Source of the DNA: Peptococcaceae bacterium BRH_c23 | GTDB lineage: Bacteria; Bacillota_B; Desulfitobacteriia; Desulfitobacteriales; Desulfitobacteriaceae | NCBI GenBank assembly: GCA_000961805.1 | Contig: LADV01000252.1 | Location: 1 to 39,484 of the forward strand | DNA length: 39,484 bases | Direction of reading: 5' to 3' | Shown: one piece after another, positions 17,151-25,751 of the stretch | Layout of the letters: the number at the start of each line of letters is the position of its first letter | How positions within the stretch are numbered: the first letter of the stretch is position 1 | Program-made: the position numbers and the translations under genes | Notes under the pieces: model-generated | Told to the model about the DNA's origin: nothing | What the model saw: only the letters and a program-made list of their open reading frames with translations | Database searches by the model: none

Positions 17151-18481
17151 AACGAACCGGAATTCTGTTTTTTCCAGCCTTTGATTGGTCCTTAGGAGAC
17201 TCCCATCCTGAACGTGAAGAACGCCTCCTCTACACCCAAGAGCAACTATTCGAGGAGGGGGTTCTTGATTTACCCCAAATTAAACAGTTTTCACCCCGGG
17301 TGGCATCTTTGCATCAGGGGTTACGGGCTCAAGCCTTATTCCCCAACCCACAGGCGCATACGGACTCCTTAGATGCCCATCTAATTGCCGCCGGGAGCGC
17401 CATTTTATTAGGCGAAGCACGGATGCGTGGCGAAATTTCTAATGGGTTCGTCTTGGCACGTCCACCAGGACATCATTCAGGAGCGACGGTTTGGGGGAAC
17501 CGTGGCTTTTGCACTCTGAATAACGAGGCAATCCTGGTCAACCATTTAAGGGCCAAGTATGGTGTAAAAAAGATTGCGATTGTAGATACGGATGTCCATC
17601 ATGGAGACGGAACTCAAGATATTTTTTATCACGATCCCAATGTTCTCTTTATTTCTATCCATCAAGATGGACGTACACTTTTTCCAGGCAGTGGCTTTGT
17701 CTATGAAAAAGGGGGTCCCAATGCCTGGGATCAGACTCTAAACATTCCACTACCGCCTGGAACGGGAGATGAAGGCTATCATTATGTCATGGAAAATTGG
17801 GTGCTCCCGCGTCTGCAAGCCTTTGCTCCTGAGCTGATCATTAATTCGGCGGGTCAGGACAATCATTTTACAGATCCACTCGCCTCAATGAATCTGACCG
17901 CAGACGGGTATGGTCGGATCACTGAAATTCTTCAACCGGATTTGGCAGTTCTGGAAGGTGGATATTCCATCGAAGGAGCTCTTCCTTATCTTAACCTGGC
18001 CATTTTACTGGCCCTGGCTGGAGAAGATTATCATCATGTTCGAGAACCCCAGAAGCTTACTCGCCCCACTTTAGCGTGGGCAGATTTGAAGCCATATTTT
18101 GAAGCTCTTAAAAAACAGCATCAAGCGGTTCAACCTAAGTTCAGCGTTCAAAACAAACCCACCTTCCCGAAAGGAAATTGGATCAATATACCCAATTCAA
18201 TTTACTATGACACAGAAGGGTTCCAAGAAACCCGCCAGGATTACATCCGACAATGTAATCATTGTGCTGGTACAGTCTTTATAGAAAGTCGGCGCGCTCC
18301 CCAGACATCGATCTTAGTCAGAATTCCGTTTCACGCTTGCCCAGAGTGCGAGCAAGCAGGTTATGACCTTTGGGAGCATACTCATAGGCATAGCGAGAAA
18401 ATCAGAAGCGGACTCCTGCAGAATCAGCTTCATGACAAACTAGTTGTTTGGGATAGTAAGGAAGGACTGAAGGAATTTTGA
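17147..18481 (+). CDS. Histone-deacetylase/AcuC-like amidohydrolase with C-terminal zinc-ribbon-like tail
   Basis: A 444-aa arginase/deacetylase-fold enzyme. RPPGHHSG holds the catalytic His pair, DTDVHHGDGTQ the zinc-binding Asp and His, SAGQDNHFTDP the second zinc Asp, and EGGYSIEG the transition-state Tyr. Bacterial relatives deacetylate proteins (AcuC on acetyl-CoA synthetase), polyamines or small molecules. After the catalytic domain (to about residue 310), CNHC (370-373) and CPEC (398-401) form a zinc-ribbon-like pair not usual for AcuC. The start overlaps the hydantoinase-like stop, and its own stop overlaps the mutL start (TTGA), so all three are probably made from one message. Substrate unknown. 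Confidence 0.88.
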   Translation: MKRTGILFFPAFDWSLGDSHPEREERLLYTQEQLFEEGVLDLPQIKQFSPRVASLHQGLRAQALFPNPQAHTDSLDAHLIAAGSAILLGEARMRGEISNGFVLARPPGHHSGATVWGNRGFCTLNNEAILVNHLRAKYGVKKIAIVDTDVHHGDGTQDIFYHDPNVLFISIHQDGRTLFPGSGFVYEKGGPNAWDQTLNIPLPPGTGDEGYHYVMENWVLPRLQAFAPELIINSAGQDNHFTDPLASMNLTADGYGRITEILQPDLAVLEGGYSIEGALPYLNLAILLALAGEDYHHVREPQKLTRPTLAWADLKPYFEALKKQHQAVQPKFSVQNKPTFPKGNWINIPNSIYYDTEGFQETRQDYIRQCNHCAGTVFIESRRAPQTSILVRIPFHACPECEQAGYDLWEHTHRHSEKIRSGLLQNQLHDKLVVWDSKEGLKEF

Positions 18482-20514
18482 CACCGGTGATTCATATTCT
18501 GGATACACACTCTGCTAACCAAATCGCTGCTGGAGAGGTGGTTGAACGACCAGCCTCTGTGGTTAAAGAGTTGGTAGAAAACGCTATAGACGCGGGGGCC
18601 AAACACATTGACATAACCATTGAGGGGAATGGTGTTCCGTTAATTCGGGTGCGAGATGATGGCTGCGGAATCGGCATTTCGGATTTACCCTTAGCCGTCA
18701 TTCGTCATGCGACGAGTAAGATCACTGAGATTGGAGATCTCGATCATTTGCGAACCCTCGGGTTCAGAGGGGAAGCTTTACCGAGCATTGCCTCGGTTTC
18801 TAATCTGGAAATTTCCACACGTCCTGCTGATGAAGTTGCCGGATTGAGCCTAACACTCAAAGGTGGAGAACAAGGGGAGTTTAAAGAAGTCGGGTGCCCG
18901 GTCGGAACCTCAGTAACAGTTCGAGATTTGTTTTATAATACGCCAGCGAGATTGAAATTTTTAAAATCTACCCCGACGGAATTTGGGCTGATTAGTGATT
19001 CCATCGGGCGCATGGCGCTGGCGCACCCAGAGATTGCATTTTCTCTAACTCATCCGCAGCAAGTTGTTTTGCAAACCTCTGGGCGTGGTCAGTTACGTGA
19101 AACAATTGGATCTATCCTCGGGCATACCATGGCGCGGCAACTTATATCAATCCATGCGCAACACGAAGAGTGGTGTTTAGAAGGCTATATCAGTCCACCG
19201 GATCTGGTCCGAACTTCTAAGCAAGCTCAAGTTTTTATGATTAACGGACGAAGTATACGTTCGTCGTTTTTAAGCCGTGCTTTGCAGGAAGGCTATCACA
19301 CCCTGATTCCGGCGAAGCTTCACCCCATAGTCGTGCTGCACCTGCATGTTCCGCCATCAGATTATGATGTGAATGTTCATCCCACAAAAATGGATGTTCG
19401 GTTCAAGAATGAACAAGCCTTAACCCATTTTATCAGTCAGGCTGTTTATCGAACTCTCATAAATAGTAAGCCCTTACCGACCTTTGAGACGACCAAATCT
19501 ACCTTTTCGCTCCCACCTAGAATGGATGTTTCAGCAACAAATGCTTCTAGCTCCATTGCAATTCGAACCCCGTCAACTCCTAAGGGCACTCAGTTATTGA
19601 CCCCTAGGTTAACCTCGACACCAACCCCTAATGCAGCGATGCAAATCAGTGAGATAGCCGAACCTTTGTCAACAGATGCTAAGGAAAGTCAACTTATTGC
19701 TCAAACGAGTACTCAAACCAATGCTCAGACCTATACTAAGCCTGAGGCTTACCAAGAGGCTTACCAAGAGACTTACCCAGAGACTAGCCCAGAGACTAGC
19801 CCCCAGAAACCCCAAGTCTTTGATCAAGCAAAATTTTTCGGTACACTTCCTCAGCAAAAGACTAGTGTTCCTCAGGATAATGGTTCTATCATCTATGAAC
19901 AAACTACCCCAGACAACCCCAATGCCCCAGATATTCTCTCTCAAATCTGGCCATTAGCACAGCTTTTCAACACCTACATCTTGGCGACGGATGGTGAAAC
20001 TCTCTTTATGATTGATCAACATGCAGCTCACGAACGGATCAACTATGAACGATTATTAAAGGAGTTCAAACATGCAGAACAAGCAAGTCAGTCACTTCTT
20101 ATACCACTTCCCATGGAGTTCACCCTCCAGGAAGAACAGGTTCTCTTAGAGCATTTGTGGATTCTTAATGAAATGGGATTTGTGTTAGAACAATTTGGCT
20201 CACGTACCTACTTATTACGAGGTGTACCGGTCCAGACTGGAATATCTCAACCAGACAAGCTGCTGCGTGAGTTTATCGAAGAAGTGTTGTTGAGGAACAC
20301 AGCACCCAACTTAAACAAACTGTTGGAAGAGTGGATCTATCTTTTGGCTTGCAAAGAATCCATCAAAGCCCAAGACTCACTGTCCTTGTTGGAAATGGAA
20401 CAACTGATTGCCCGACTTTATCAAACTCAGAATCCTTATACCTGTCCCCATGGTCGCCCTACCATGGTTAAAATGTCCCGTGGGGAGTTAGAAAGACGTT
20501 TTTATCGCACCTAA
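18478..20514 (+). CDS. mutL: DNA mismatch repair endonuclease MutL
   Basis: Links mismatch recognition by MutS to strand nicking and removal. The 678-aa protein has the GHKL ATPase (ELVENAIDAGA, DDGCGI, GFRGEALPSI) in the first 330 residues, a linker at about 335-490, and a C-terminal endonuclease domain with DQHAAHERINYE (513-524), ACKESIKA and CPHGRP. Those metal-binding motifs mark a nicking MutL, as in organisms lacking MutH. The linker holds a 12-bp in-frame repeat (19744-19803). The TTG start overlaps the previous stop (TTGA); a GTG at 18487 is a less likely alternative. Confidence 0.96.
   Translation: MTPVIHILDTHSANQIAAGEVVERPASVVKELVENAIDAGAKHIDITIEGNGVPLIRVRDDGCGIGISDLPLAVIRHATSKITEIGDLDHLRTLGFRGEALPSIASVSNLEISTRPADEVAGLSLTLKGGEQGEFKEVGCPVGTSVTVRDLFYNTPARLKFLKSTPTEFGLISDSIGRMALAHPEIAFSLTHPQQVVLQTSGRGQLRETIGSILGHTMARQLISIHAQHEEWCLEGYISPPDLVRTSKQAQVFMINGRSIRSSFLSRALQEGYHTLIPAKLHPIVVLHLHVPPSDYDVNVHPTKMDVRFKNEQALTHFISQAVYRTLINSKPLPTFETTKSTFSLPPRMDVSATNASSSIAIRTPSTPKGTQLLTPRLTSTPTPNAAMQISEIAEPLSTDAKESQLIAQTSTQTNAQTYTKPEAYQEAYQETYPETSPETSPQKPQVFDQAKFFGTLPQQKTSVPQDNGSIIYEQTTPDNPNAPDILSQIWPLAQLFNTYILATDGETLFMIDQHAAHERINYERLLKEFKHAEQASQSLLIPLPMEFTLQEEQVLLEHLWILNEMGFVLEQFGSRTYLLRGVPVQTGISQPDKLLREFIEEVLLRNTAPNLNKLLEEWIYLLACKESIKAQDSLSLLEMEQLIARLYQTQNPYTCPHGRPTMVKMSRGELERRFYRT
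19744..19803 (+). repeat. 12-bp in-frame tandem repeat within the mutL linker
   Basis: Five consecutive 12-bp units of the type GAGGCTTACCAA encode Glu-(Ala/Thr)-(Tyr/Ser)-(Gln/Pro). The first two are identical and the others differ by a few bases. Unit-number changes would keep the frame. Confidence 0.8.
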
Positions 20515-20609
20515 CGATGGGAAGTTTGTGTGCTTTGTGACAGGGACATACTAACCGTAAGAAGGAAACAAGAAGCTTTTATGAAGTTACAAGGGAGGGC
20601 TTATGGCTA

Positions 20610-21407
20610 GTGAATGAACTCCCCATCCATATTAAAATAACCCATTCAGATTCGAGACTTCAAAGGAGATTTGATTGGTTTCTTCAACACCCCGGATGCA
20701 ACTGGATCACTACACCGAGGGGGGAAGAGAGATTTCCAGAACTAGCCATCACTCGACGTGGTGTATTCTTGACCAATGGAACGGAACGGCTGGCCTTTCA
20801 TCCCAGCATGGCCCTGATTCGTCTGATTAATCTTCGGCGAGGTGGGTCAGATCGGTTTCTTGAAGCGACGAAGATCAGCGCTGGTGACTCCTTGATCGAT
20901 GCTACTCTTGGCTTAGGAACGGATGCTTTAATTGGAGCATGGGCAGTCGGTGAAACTGGAAAGGTCCTTGCTTTTGAACAATCCCCGGTTTTAGCCGCTA
21001 TGGTACAAGATGGTTTAAGCCATATTACTGAACTGATTACAAATTCTAAAAAAACAGAAAAACAAGTCGCTTGGGCTGCTTTAGCAGACGCTTCACATAG
21101 AATTCAAATTTCTTGGGGAGATCACATGGAGTTCTTAAGACGAATTCCCACTAGTTCCGTCGATATCGTCTATTTTGATCCCATGTTCAGGCAGACTCTC
21201 CAACAATCAAAATCAATCCAACCCTTACACCAATGGTCAGAGCATAAACCACTCGACCCTAAGGCAATTTATGAGGCTTGTCGAATCGCTCGGAAACGGG
21301 TTGTCTTAAAGGAACGTAAGAACAGCTCAGAGTTCCAACGCCTTGGTTTTGAGATATTACTCGGAGGCCAGTACAGCCCAGTTGATTATGGTGTCATTCT
21401 AGTTTAA
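20610..21407 (+). CDS. Class I SAM-dependent methyltransferase, RsmJ-like
   Basis: A 265-aa methyltransferase with the AdoMet-binding motif DATLGLGTDALI near residue 95 and VYFDPMF near residue 188, the variant catalytic loop seen in RsmJ/YhiQ proteins, which methylate guanine N2 in 16S rRNA. The Firmicute homologues are longer at the N-terminus and not well characterised, so the target is inferred. The GTG start at 20610 lies about 10 bp after GGGAGGG; the nearby ATG at 20603 is out of frame and stops at once. miaA begins 14 bp after the stop. Confidence 0.8.
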   Translation: MNELPIHIKITHSDSRLQRRFDWFLQHPGCNWITTPRGEERFPELAITRRGVFLTNGTERLAFHPSMALIRLINLRRGGSDRFLEATKISAGDSLIDATLGLGTDALIGAWAVGETGKVLAFEQSPVLAAMVQDGLSHITELITNSKKTEKQVAWAALADASHRIQISWGDHMEFLRRIPTSSVDIVYFDPMFRQTLQQSKSIQPLHQWSEHKPLDPKAIYEACRIARKRVVLKERKNSSEFQRLGFEILLGGQYSPVDYGVILV

Positions 21408-21421
21408 TGGAGGTAGGATAG

Positions 21422-22363
21422 GTGTATCCACTTGTAGTAATAATCGGTCCGACTGGAGTTGGTAAGACCGCACTGGGAATAGCACTTGCCCAAACCATCG
21501 GTGGAGAAATAATCTCTGGAGATTCCGTCCAGGTCTATCAGAAATTAGATATTGGTTCAGCAAAACCGACGGCAGAAGAGCTTCAACTTGTCCCTCATCA
21601 TCTGATTGATTGTTTAGATCCCACGGAACCTTTTACGGCTGCTCAGTTTAAATCCCTGGCAACCTCGTTGATCGCTGAGATTAGGGGCCGGGGACATATT
21701 CCGATTGTTGTCGGTGGAACAGGACTTTATATTCGTTCCTTATTAGATCCCTATGATTTTTCGCAACACGGCTCAGAGGAAATTCGGAGCAAATGGAAGG
21801 AGTTCGCTATTTTACATGGCAACGAGGCACTGCATAGAGAGCTGGAGAAACAGGATCCTGTCACTGCGGAGCAGCTCCATCCCAACAACGTTTTGCGCAT
21901 AATCAGGGCTCTTGAAGTTTTTGAACTAACAGGAAAAACCCTCTCCAGCCAGCGTCAATTTCGAGATGATGAATACCAGCCCCTTGATCCAGCCATTGTT
22001 TATATTGGGCTCACTGCGGCACGAGACGTAATCTATGATCGGATAAATCAACGCTGCGTTACAATGTTAAAGCAGGGTTTAATTGAAGAAACCCTAGCTC
22101 TTTTAAAGGACGGTTATGCCCCGACCTTAAAACCTTTGCAAAGTATCGGTTATCGTCATGCAATTTGGTTCTTAAAAGGGAGAGTCACCCAACCAGAAAT
22201 GTTAAGATTACTCCAACGTGATACACGTCATTTTGCCAAACGTCAATTCACCTGGTTCCGACGTGATCCTCGGATTAGCTGGTACGATATTAGTCTTCAA
22301 TTAAATGAGATTCTCAAGATTGTCGTACAAACTTGCAGAGCCTGCGAAACTCGTGTAATATAG
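21422..22363 (+). CDS. miaA: tRNA dimethylallyltransferase MiaA
   Basis: Transfers a dimethylallyl group to N6 of A37 in tRNAs reading UNN codons; MiaB (10555-11886) then methylthiolates the product. The P-loop IIGPTGVGKTA is at residues 7-17, followed by SGDSVQVYQKLDIGSAKPT and the GGTGLYIRSLL motif; RDTRHFAKRQFTWFRRD near the C-terminus is typical. Length 313 aa is normal. The GTG start follows GGAGGTAGG closely. It is part of a run with the RsmJ-like gene upstream and hfq 35 bp downstream, the usual miaA - hfq order. Confidence 0.97.
   Translation: MYPLVVIIGPTGVGKTALGIALAQTIGGEIISGDSVQVYQKLDIGSAKPTAEELQLVPHHLIDCLDPTEPFTAAQFKSLATSLIAEIRGRGHIPIVVGGTGLYIRSLLDPYDFSQHGSEEIRSKWKEFAILHGNEALHRELEKQDPVTAEQLHPNNVLRIIRALEVFELTGKTLSSQRQFRDDEYQPLDPAIVYIGLTAARDVIYDRINQRCVTMLKQGLIEETLALLKDGYAPTLKPLQSIGYRHAIWFLKGRVTQPEMLRLLQRDTRHFAKRQFTWFRRDPRISWYDISLQLNEILKIVVQTCRACETRVI
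22333..22361 (+). promoter_or_regulatory. Candidate internal promoter for hfq
   Basis: TTGCAG (22333-22338), 17-bp spacer, TAATAT (22356-22361), within the last codons of miaA and about 38 bp before hfq. It would let hfq be expressed apart from miaA. Confidence 0.45.
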
Positions 22364-22398
22364 TTATTATAGAAATATAAGGTGATGGAGGAAAAATC

Positions 22399-22647
22399 AT
22401 GAACAAGTCGCCCATCAATTTACAAGATACCTTTTTAAACCAGGTACGCAGAGAAAACCTCCCGGTGACCATTTATTTGGTTAACGGGTTTCAGCTTAAG
22501 GGACTTATTAAAGGATTTGACAACTTTACGGTCGTCATTGAATTTGAGGGCAGACAACAAATGGTTTATAAACATGCCATATCAACGGTAATGCCTATTC
22601 GACCGATTAACTTCAATACCGCAAGTGCAGGAGACTCAAATACTTAA
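22399..22647 (+). CDS. hfq: RNA chaperone Hfq
   Basis: An 82-aa Sm-like protein that forms a hexameric ring and helps small RNAs pair with mRNAs. Visible marks are [11 protein letters not shown] at the N-terminus (proximal-face Gln), [16 protein letters not shown] (Sm1), and VYKHAIST (Sm2 with the conserved Tyr-Lys-His). The C-terminal tail is short, as in Gram-positive Hfq. GGAGG precedes the ATG with about 9-bp spacing. A hairpin at 22685-22720 follows. Confidence 0.97.
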   Translation: MNKSPINLQDTFLNQVRRENLPVTIYLVNGFQLKGLIKGFDNFTVVIEFEGRQQMVYKHAISTVMPIRPINFNTASAGDSNT

Positions 22648-22684
22648 GTTAACTATCAAGATCATCGACGATTTTCTAAGCATG

Positions 22685-22721
22685 AAGAACTAAGTTCGGT
22701 ATAGATCGAACTTAGTTCTTT
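22685..22721 (+). terminator. Hairpin terminator after hfq
   Basis: A perfect 14-bp stem (22685-22698 with 22707-22720), extendable by a G-T and three more pairs, with an 8-nt loop. The T run is only three bases, so termination may be incomplete. Confidence 0.6.
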
Positions 22722-22725
22722 ATGC

Positions 22726-22754
22726 TTGAATTCATTACTGGACTATGTTATCCT
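22726..22754 (+). promoter_or_regulatory. Promoter for typA
   Basis: TTGAAT (22726-22731), 17-bp spacer, TATCCT (22749-22754) with TG one base before the -10 box. It follows directly on the hfq hairpin and lies about 48 bp before the typA start. Confidence 0.5.
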
Positions 22755-22802
22755 AAGATTATATGCTTTTATCTTAGTGAAAGAAAGGAACTCAACCCAA
22801 CT

Positions 22803-24626
22803 ATGGAAACTCGAAATTTAAGAAACATTGCAATTATCGCTCACGTTGATCATGGGAAAACGACCCTTGTTGACGTTATGCTTAAACAGAGTGGAACCTT
22901 CCGTGCTAACCAACAAGTTGTAGAACGCGTCATGGATTCCAATGATTTAGAACGTGAACGTGGTATTACCATTTTATCAAAAAACACTGCTGTCCATTGG
23001 CTGGGAACAAAGATTAATATTATTGACACTCCAGGGCATGCTGACTTCGGAGGAGAGGTTGAACGTGTCTTACAGATGGTCAATGGAGTTCTTCTGATCG
23101 TCGATTCCTTTGAAGGGCCGATGCCTCAAACTCGTTTCGTTTTACGAAAAGCCTTGGAACTGAAGCTTATCCCCATTGTTGTCATCAATAAGATAGACCG
23201 CCCGGATGCACGACCGGCTGAAGTGGTCGATGAAGTCTTAGATCTCTTCATTGAGCTCGGTGCAGAAGACCATCAATTAGATTTTCCAGTTGTCTATGCC
23301 TCTGCGCGCTCAGGCATTGCAGGACTCTCTCCTGATGCTCTGGAAGACACCTTGGCACCTTTATTTTCCGTTATCTTAGAGCATATTCCAGCTCCAGTCG
23401 TTGATCTCGATGCTCCCTTTCAAATGCTTGTTACAACCTTAGATTATGACGATTATGTCGGTAAAATCGTCATTGGTCGTATCGTTCGAGGGACAATTCA
23501 TCAAAATGAAAATATCACCTTGATCAAGCGGGATGAAAGTTTTGAACGGACGCGAGTAGGAAAAGTTATGCTTTTCGAGGGATTAAAGCGAGAAATCGTG
23601 CCCGAAGCGTCTGCTGGAGAAATCGTAGCCCTTACGGGATTAACAAGTGCTAATATTGGGGAAACTGTTGCCTGTGCCCTTAGTCCTGAAGCTTTACCGA
23701 CCATTGAAGTGGATGAGCCTACGCTTTCCATGAATTTTATGGTTAATAACAGCCCCTTTGCCGGACGTGAAGGACACTTTGTTACCTCGCGTAAGATTCG
23801 GGAGCGTCTCTGGAAAGAAGTTGAGACAAATGTCAGCCTGAGAGTCGAAGAGACAGACTCTGCTGATAGTTTTCAAGTCTCTGGTAGAGGAGAGCTTCAC
23901 CTCTCAATTTTAATTGAAAACATGCGTCGCGAAGGGTATGAACTTCAAGTTTCTAAACCTGAAGTTATCTATAAAATGATCGACGGTGTCAAATGCGAAC
24001 CCATTGAATTCTTAATCTGTGATTTACAAGAGAGTTCCTTGGGAGCTGTCATGGAGTTATTAGGTAAGCGCAAAGCTGAAATGTCTAATATGATAAATCT
24101 CTCTGCAACACAACTCCGCGTAGAATTTCGAATTCCGGCTCGAGGCCTGATCGGTTTCCGAGGAGAGTTCTTATCCCAAACCAGGGGTGAGGGAATGATG
24201 AGCCATATGTTCTTGGGTTATGAACCTTATAAAGGGGATATCCCAGGCCGAAATCGCGGCGCGCTGATTGCCTTCGAAGAAGGAGAAACGAACGCTTACG
24301 GTCTCTATTCTGCTCAAGAGCGCGGCCAATTGTTTGTTGATCCAGGCCTTCATGTATATGGAGGTATGATTGTTGGAGAAAATAAACGTGAACAGGATAT
24401 TGAAGTTAACGTTTGTAAGAAAAAGCAGCTCACCAATATGCGTACCAGTTCAGCAGATGAAGCGTTACGCCTGGATAAGCCTAGAGAGCTTTCTTTAGAA
24501 CAATCCTTAGAATTTATTAACGACGATGAATTGGTCGAAATCACCCCTAAAAGTGTTCGACTGCGTAAGAAGTTCTTAGATCATACTTCTCGAGTACGTT
24601 ACGCCAAAAGCTTAACAGGGAAATAA
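22803..24626 (+). CDS. typA: Ribosome-associated GTPase TypA/BipA
   Basis: A translational GTPase that binds the ribosome at the EF-G site and is needed for 50S assembly and growth under stress or cold. The G1 loop AHVDHGKTT is at residues 13-21, with RGITI (switch I), [12 protein letters not shown] (G3) and [10 protein letters not shown] (G4); the C-terminal TypA-specific domain contains [15 protein letters not shown]. Length is 607 aa from the ATG at 22803, which has GAAAGGAA upstream; an in-frame ATG at 22722 lies inside the hfq hairpin and has no ribosome site. Confidence 0.97.
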   Translation: METRNLRNIAIIAHVDHGKTTLVDVMLKQSGTFRANQQVVERVMDSNDLERERGITILSKNTAVHWLGTKINIIDTPGHADFGGEVERVLQMVNGVLLIVDSFEGPMPQTRFVLRKALELKLIPIVVINKIDRPDARPAEVVDEVLDLFIELGAEDHQLDFPVVYASARSGIAGLSPDALEDTLAPLFSVILEHIPAPVVDLDAPFQMLVTTLDYDDYVGKIVIGRIVRGTIHQNENITLIKRDESFERTRVGKVMLFEGLKREIVPEASAGEIVALTGLTSANIGETVACALSPEALPTIEVDEPTLSMNFMVNNSPFAGREGHFVTSRKIRERLWKEVETNVSLRVEETDSADSFQVSGRGELHLSILIENMRREGYELQVSKPEVIYKMIDGVKCEPIEFLICDLQESSLGAVMELLGKRKAEMSNMINLSATQLRVEFRIPARGLIGFRGEFLSQTRGEGMMSHMFLGYEPYKGDIPGRNRGALIAFEEGETNAYGLYSAQERGQLFVDPGLHVYGGMIVGENKREQDIEVNVCKKKQLTNMRTSSADEALRLDKPRELSLEQSLEFINDDELVEITPKSVRLRKKFLDHTSRVRYAKSLTGK

Positions 24627-24653
24627 TAACAACACTTAACTAGGACACCTTTT

Positions 24654-24681
24654 ATCTTTACTTGCGTATATTAGTAAAGAT
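24654..24681. promoter_or_regulatory. Inverted repeat before spoVK
   Basis: ATCTTTACT (24654-24662) and AGTAAAGAT (24673-24681) are perfect inverted arms with a 10-nt gap, ending next to the GGGAGG ribosome site of spoVK. It may be an operator or an RNA hairpin. It has no T run, and so is an unlikely terminator for typA. Confidence 0.4.
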
Positions 24682-24700
24682 GGGAGGTGTGCCTGTACTT

Positions 24701-25678
24701 ATGACAATCCGTATCACGTTTAAACCGGACAATTCTCAACCTCCGGTCATTCAAATTCCCTTACCCCCCAAAAACCCAAGTGAACCCACTCCTACCGCTG
24801 AGATGGCGGGGATTGGCCGAGCACGAAAGAGTAACTCTACACAAGAAAAAGATAAGGATAAAGATAAAAAAGTCGGAGAAATTCTCGATGAATTAGAGAC
24901 CTATATCGGTTTAATCATTGTGAAACGTCTGATCCGAGATCTACAAGCCTATGTGGAAATCCAAAAACGGAGACTCCAGGAAAAACTCATAGCAGAACCC
25001 CTTGTTTTACATATGATTTTTAGAGGGAATCCAGGAACCGGCAAAACAACAGTGGCACGTTTGGTCGGGCGACTGTTTAAAGAAATGGGAGTTCTTCAAA
25101 AAGGACATGTGATCGAATGTGAACGGGCAGATTTAGTCGGTGAATATATTGGGCATACTGCACAAAAGACAAGAGAGCAACTTAAGAAGGCCTTAGGCGG
25201 CGTCCTCTTTATTGATGAAGCCTATTCTTTAGCTCGAGGGGGAGAGAAAGATTTTGGCAAGGAAGCCATCGATGCCTTAGTCAAGGCTATGGAGGACAAT
25301 AAAGACAATCTTGTTTTAATCTTGGCCGGATATCGTCAAGAAATGGAATGGTTCTTACAGACTAATCCTGGACTTCGTTCCCGCTTCCCTATACATATTG
25401 ACTTTCCAGATTATACCCTCGATGAATTACTAGCTATCGGTAAACTGATGCTAAAAACTCGGCAATATGAATTAACAACTGAGGCGGAAGATGCGCTCCG
25501 CTTCCACCTGCAAAACTTACTCAACACCCATCGTTATGCAGGGAATGCTCGGCTTGTCCGTAACCTCGTGGAAAAAACAGTTCGAAAACAAGCCGTTCGG
25601 CTGTTCCAAAAAACGAGTTCAAGTCGCGAAGAACTAATTCAGATCTTGCCTGAAGATATAAATTTGGAAGATCTCTAG
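24701..25678 (+). CDS. spoVK: AAA+ ATPase, stage V sporulation protein K (CbbX-like)
   Basis: A 325-aa AAA+ protein of the CbxX/CfqX type. Walker A GNPGTGKTT starts at residue 109, VGEYIGHTAQKTR is the pore-loop region, and LFIDEAYSL the Walker B. The segments ERADLVGEYIGHTAQKTR and AYSLARGGEKDFGKEAID match Bacillus SpoVK, needed for late spore maturation. The N-terminal 60 residues are a variable region with a Lys/Asp-rich (KDKDKDKK) stretch. The ATG at 24701 is chosen (GGAGG 13 bp upstream, expected length); an in-frame TTG at 24662 sits inside the inverted repeat. The order spoVK - hflX - ynbB is the same as in B. subtilis. Confidence 0.9.
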   Translation: MTIRITFKPDNSQPPVIQIPLPPKNPSEPTPTAEMAGIGRARKSNSTQEKDKDKDKKVGEILDELETYIGLIIVKRLIRDLQAYVEIQKRRLQEKLIAEPLVLHMIFRGNPGTGKTTVARLVGRLFKEMGVLQKGHVIECERADLVGEYIGHTAQKTREQLKKALGGVLFIDEAYSLARGGEKDFGKEAIDALVKAMEDNKDNLVLILAGYRQEMEWFLQTNPGLRSRFPIHIDFPDYTLDELLAIGKLMLKTRQYELTTEAEDALRFHLQNLLNTHRYAGNARLVRNLVEKTVRKQAVRLFQKTSSSREELIQILPEDINLEDL

Positions 25679-25751
25679 TGGAAAAGCGTTTGCAAGAGTG
25701 CATTTTGAAGTGTAATCAGTCAGGAAAATTAGGAAACATGAGGTTTTTTGT

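Noticed and set aside
19669..19957. Repetitive 91-93 aa frames on both strands inside mutL
   Set aside because: They are by-products of the 12-bp repeat in the MutL linker.
22685..22720. LexA-like CGAAC...GTTC in the hfq hairpin
   Set aside because: The half-sites are separated by 3 rather than 4 bases and belong to a 14-bp terminator stem.
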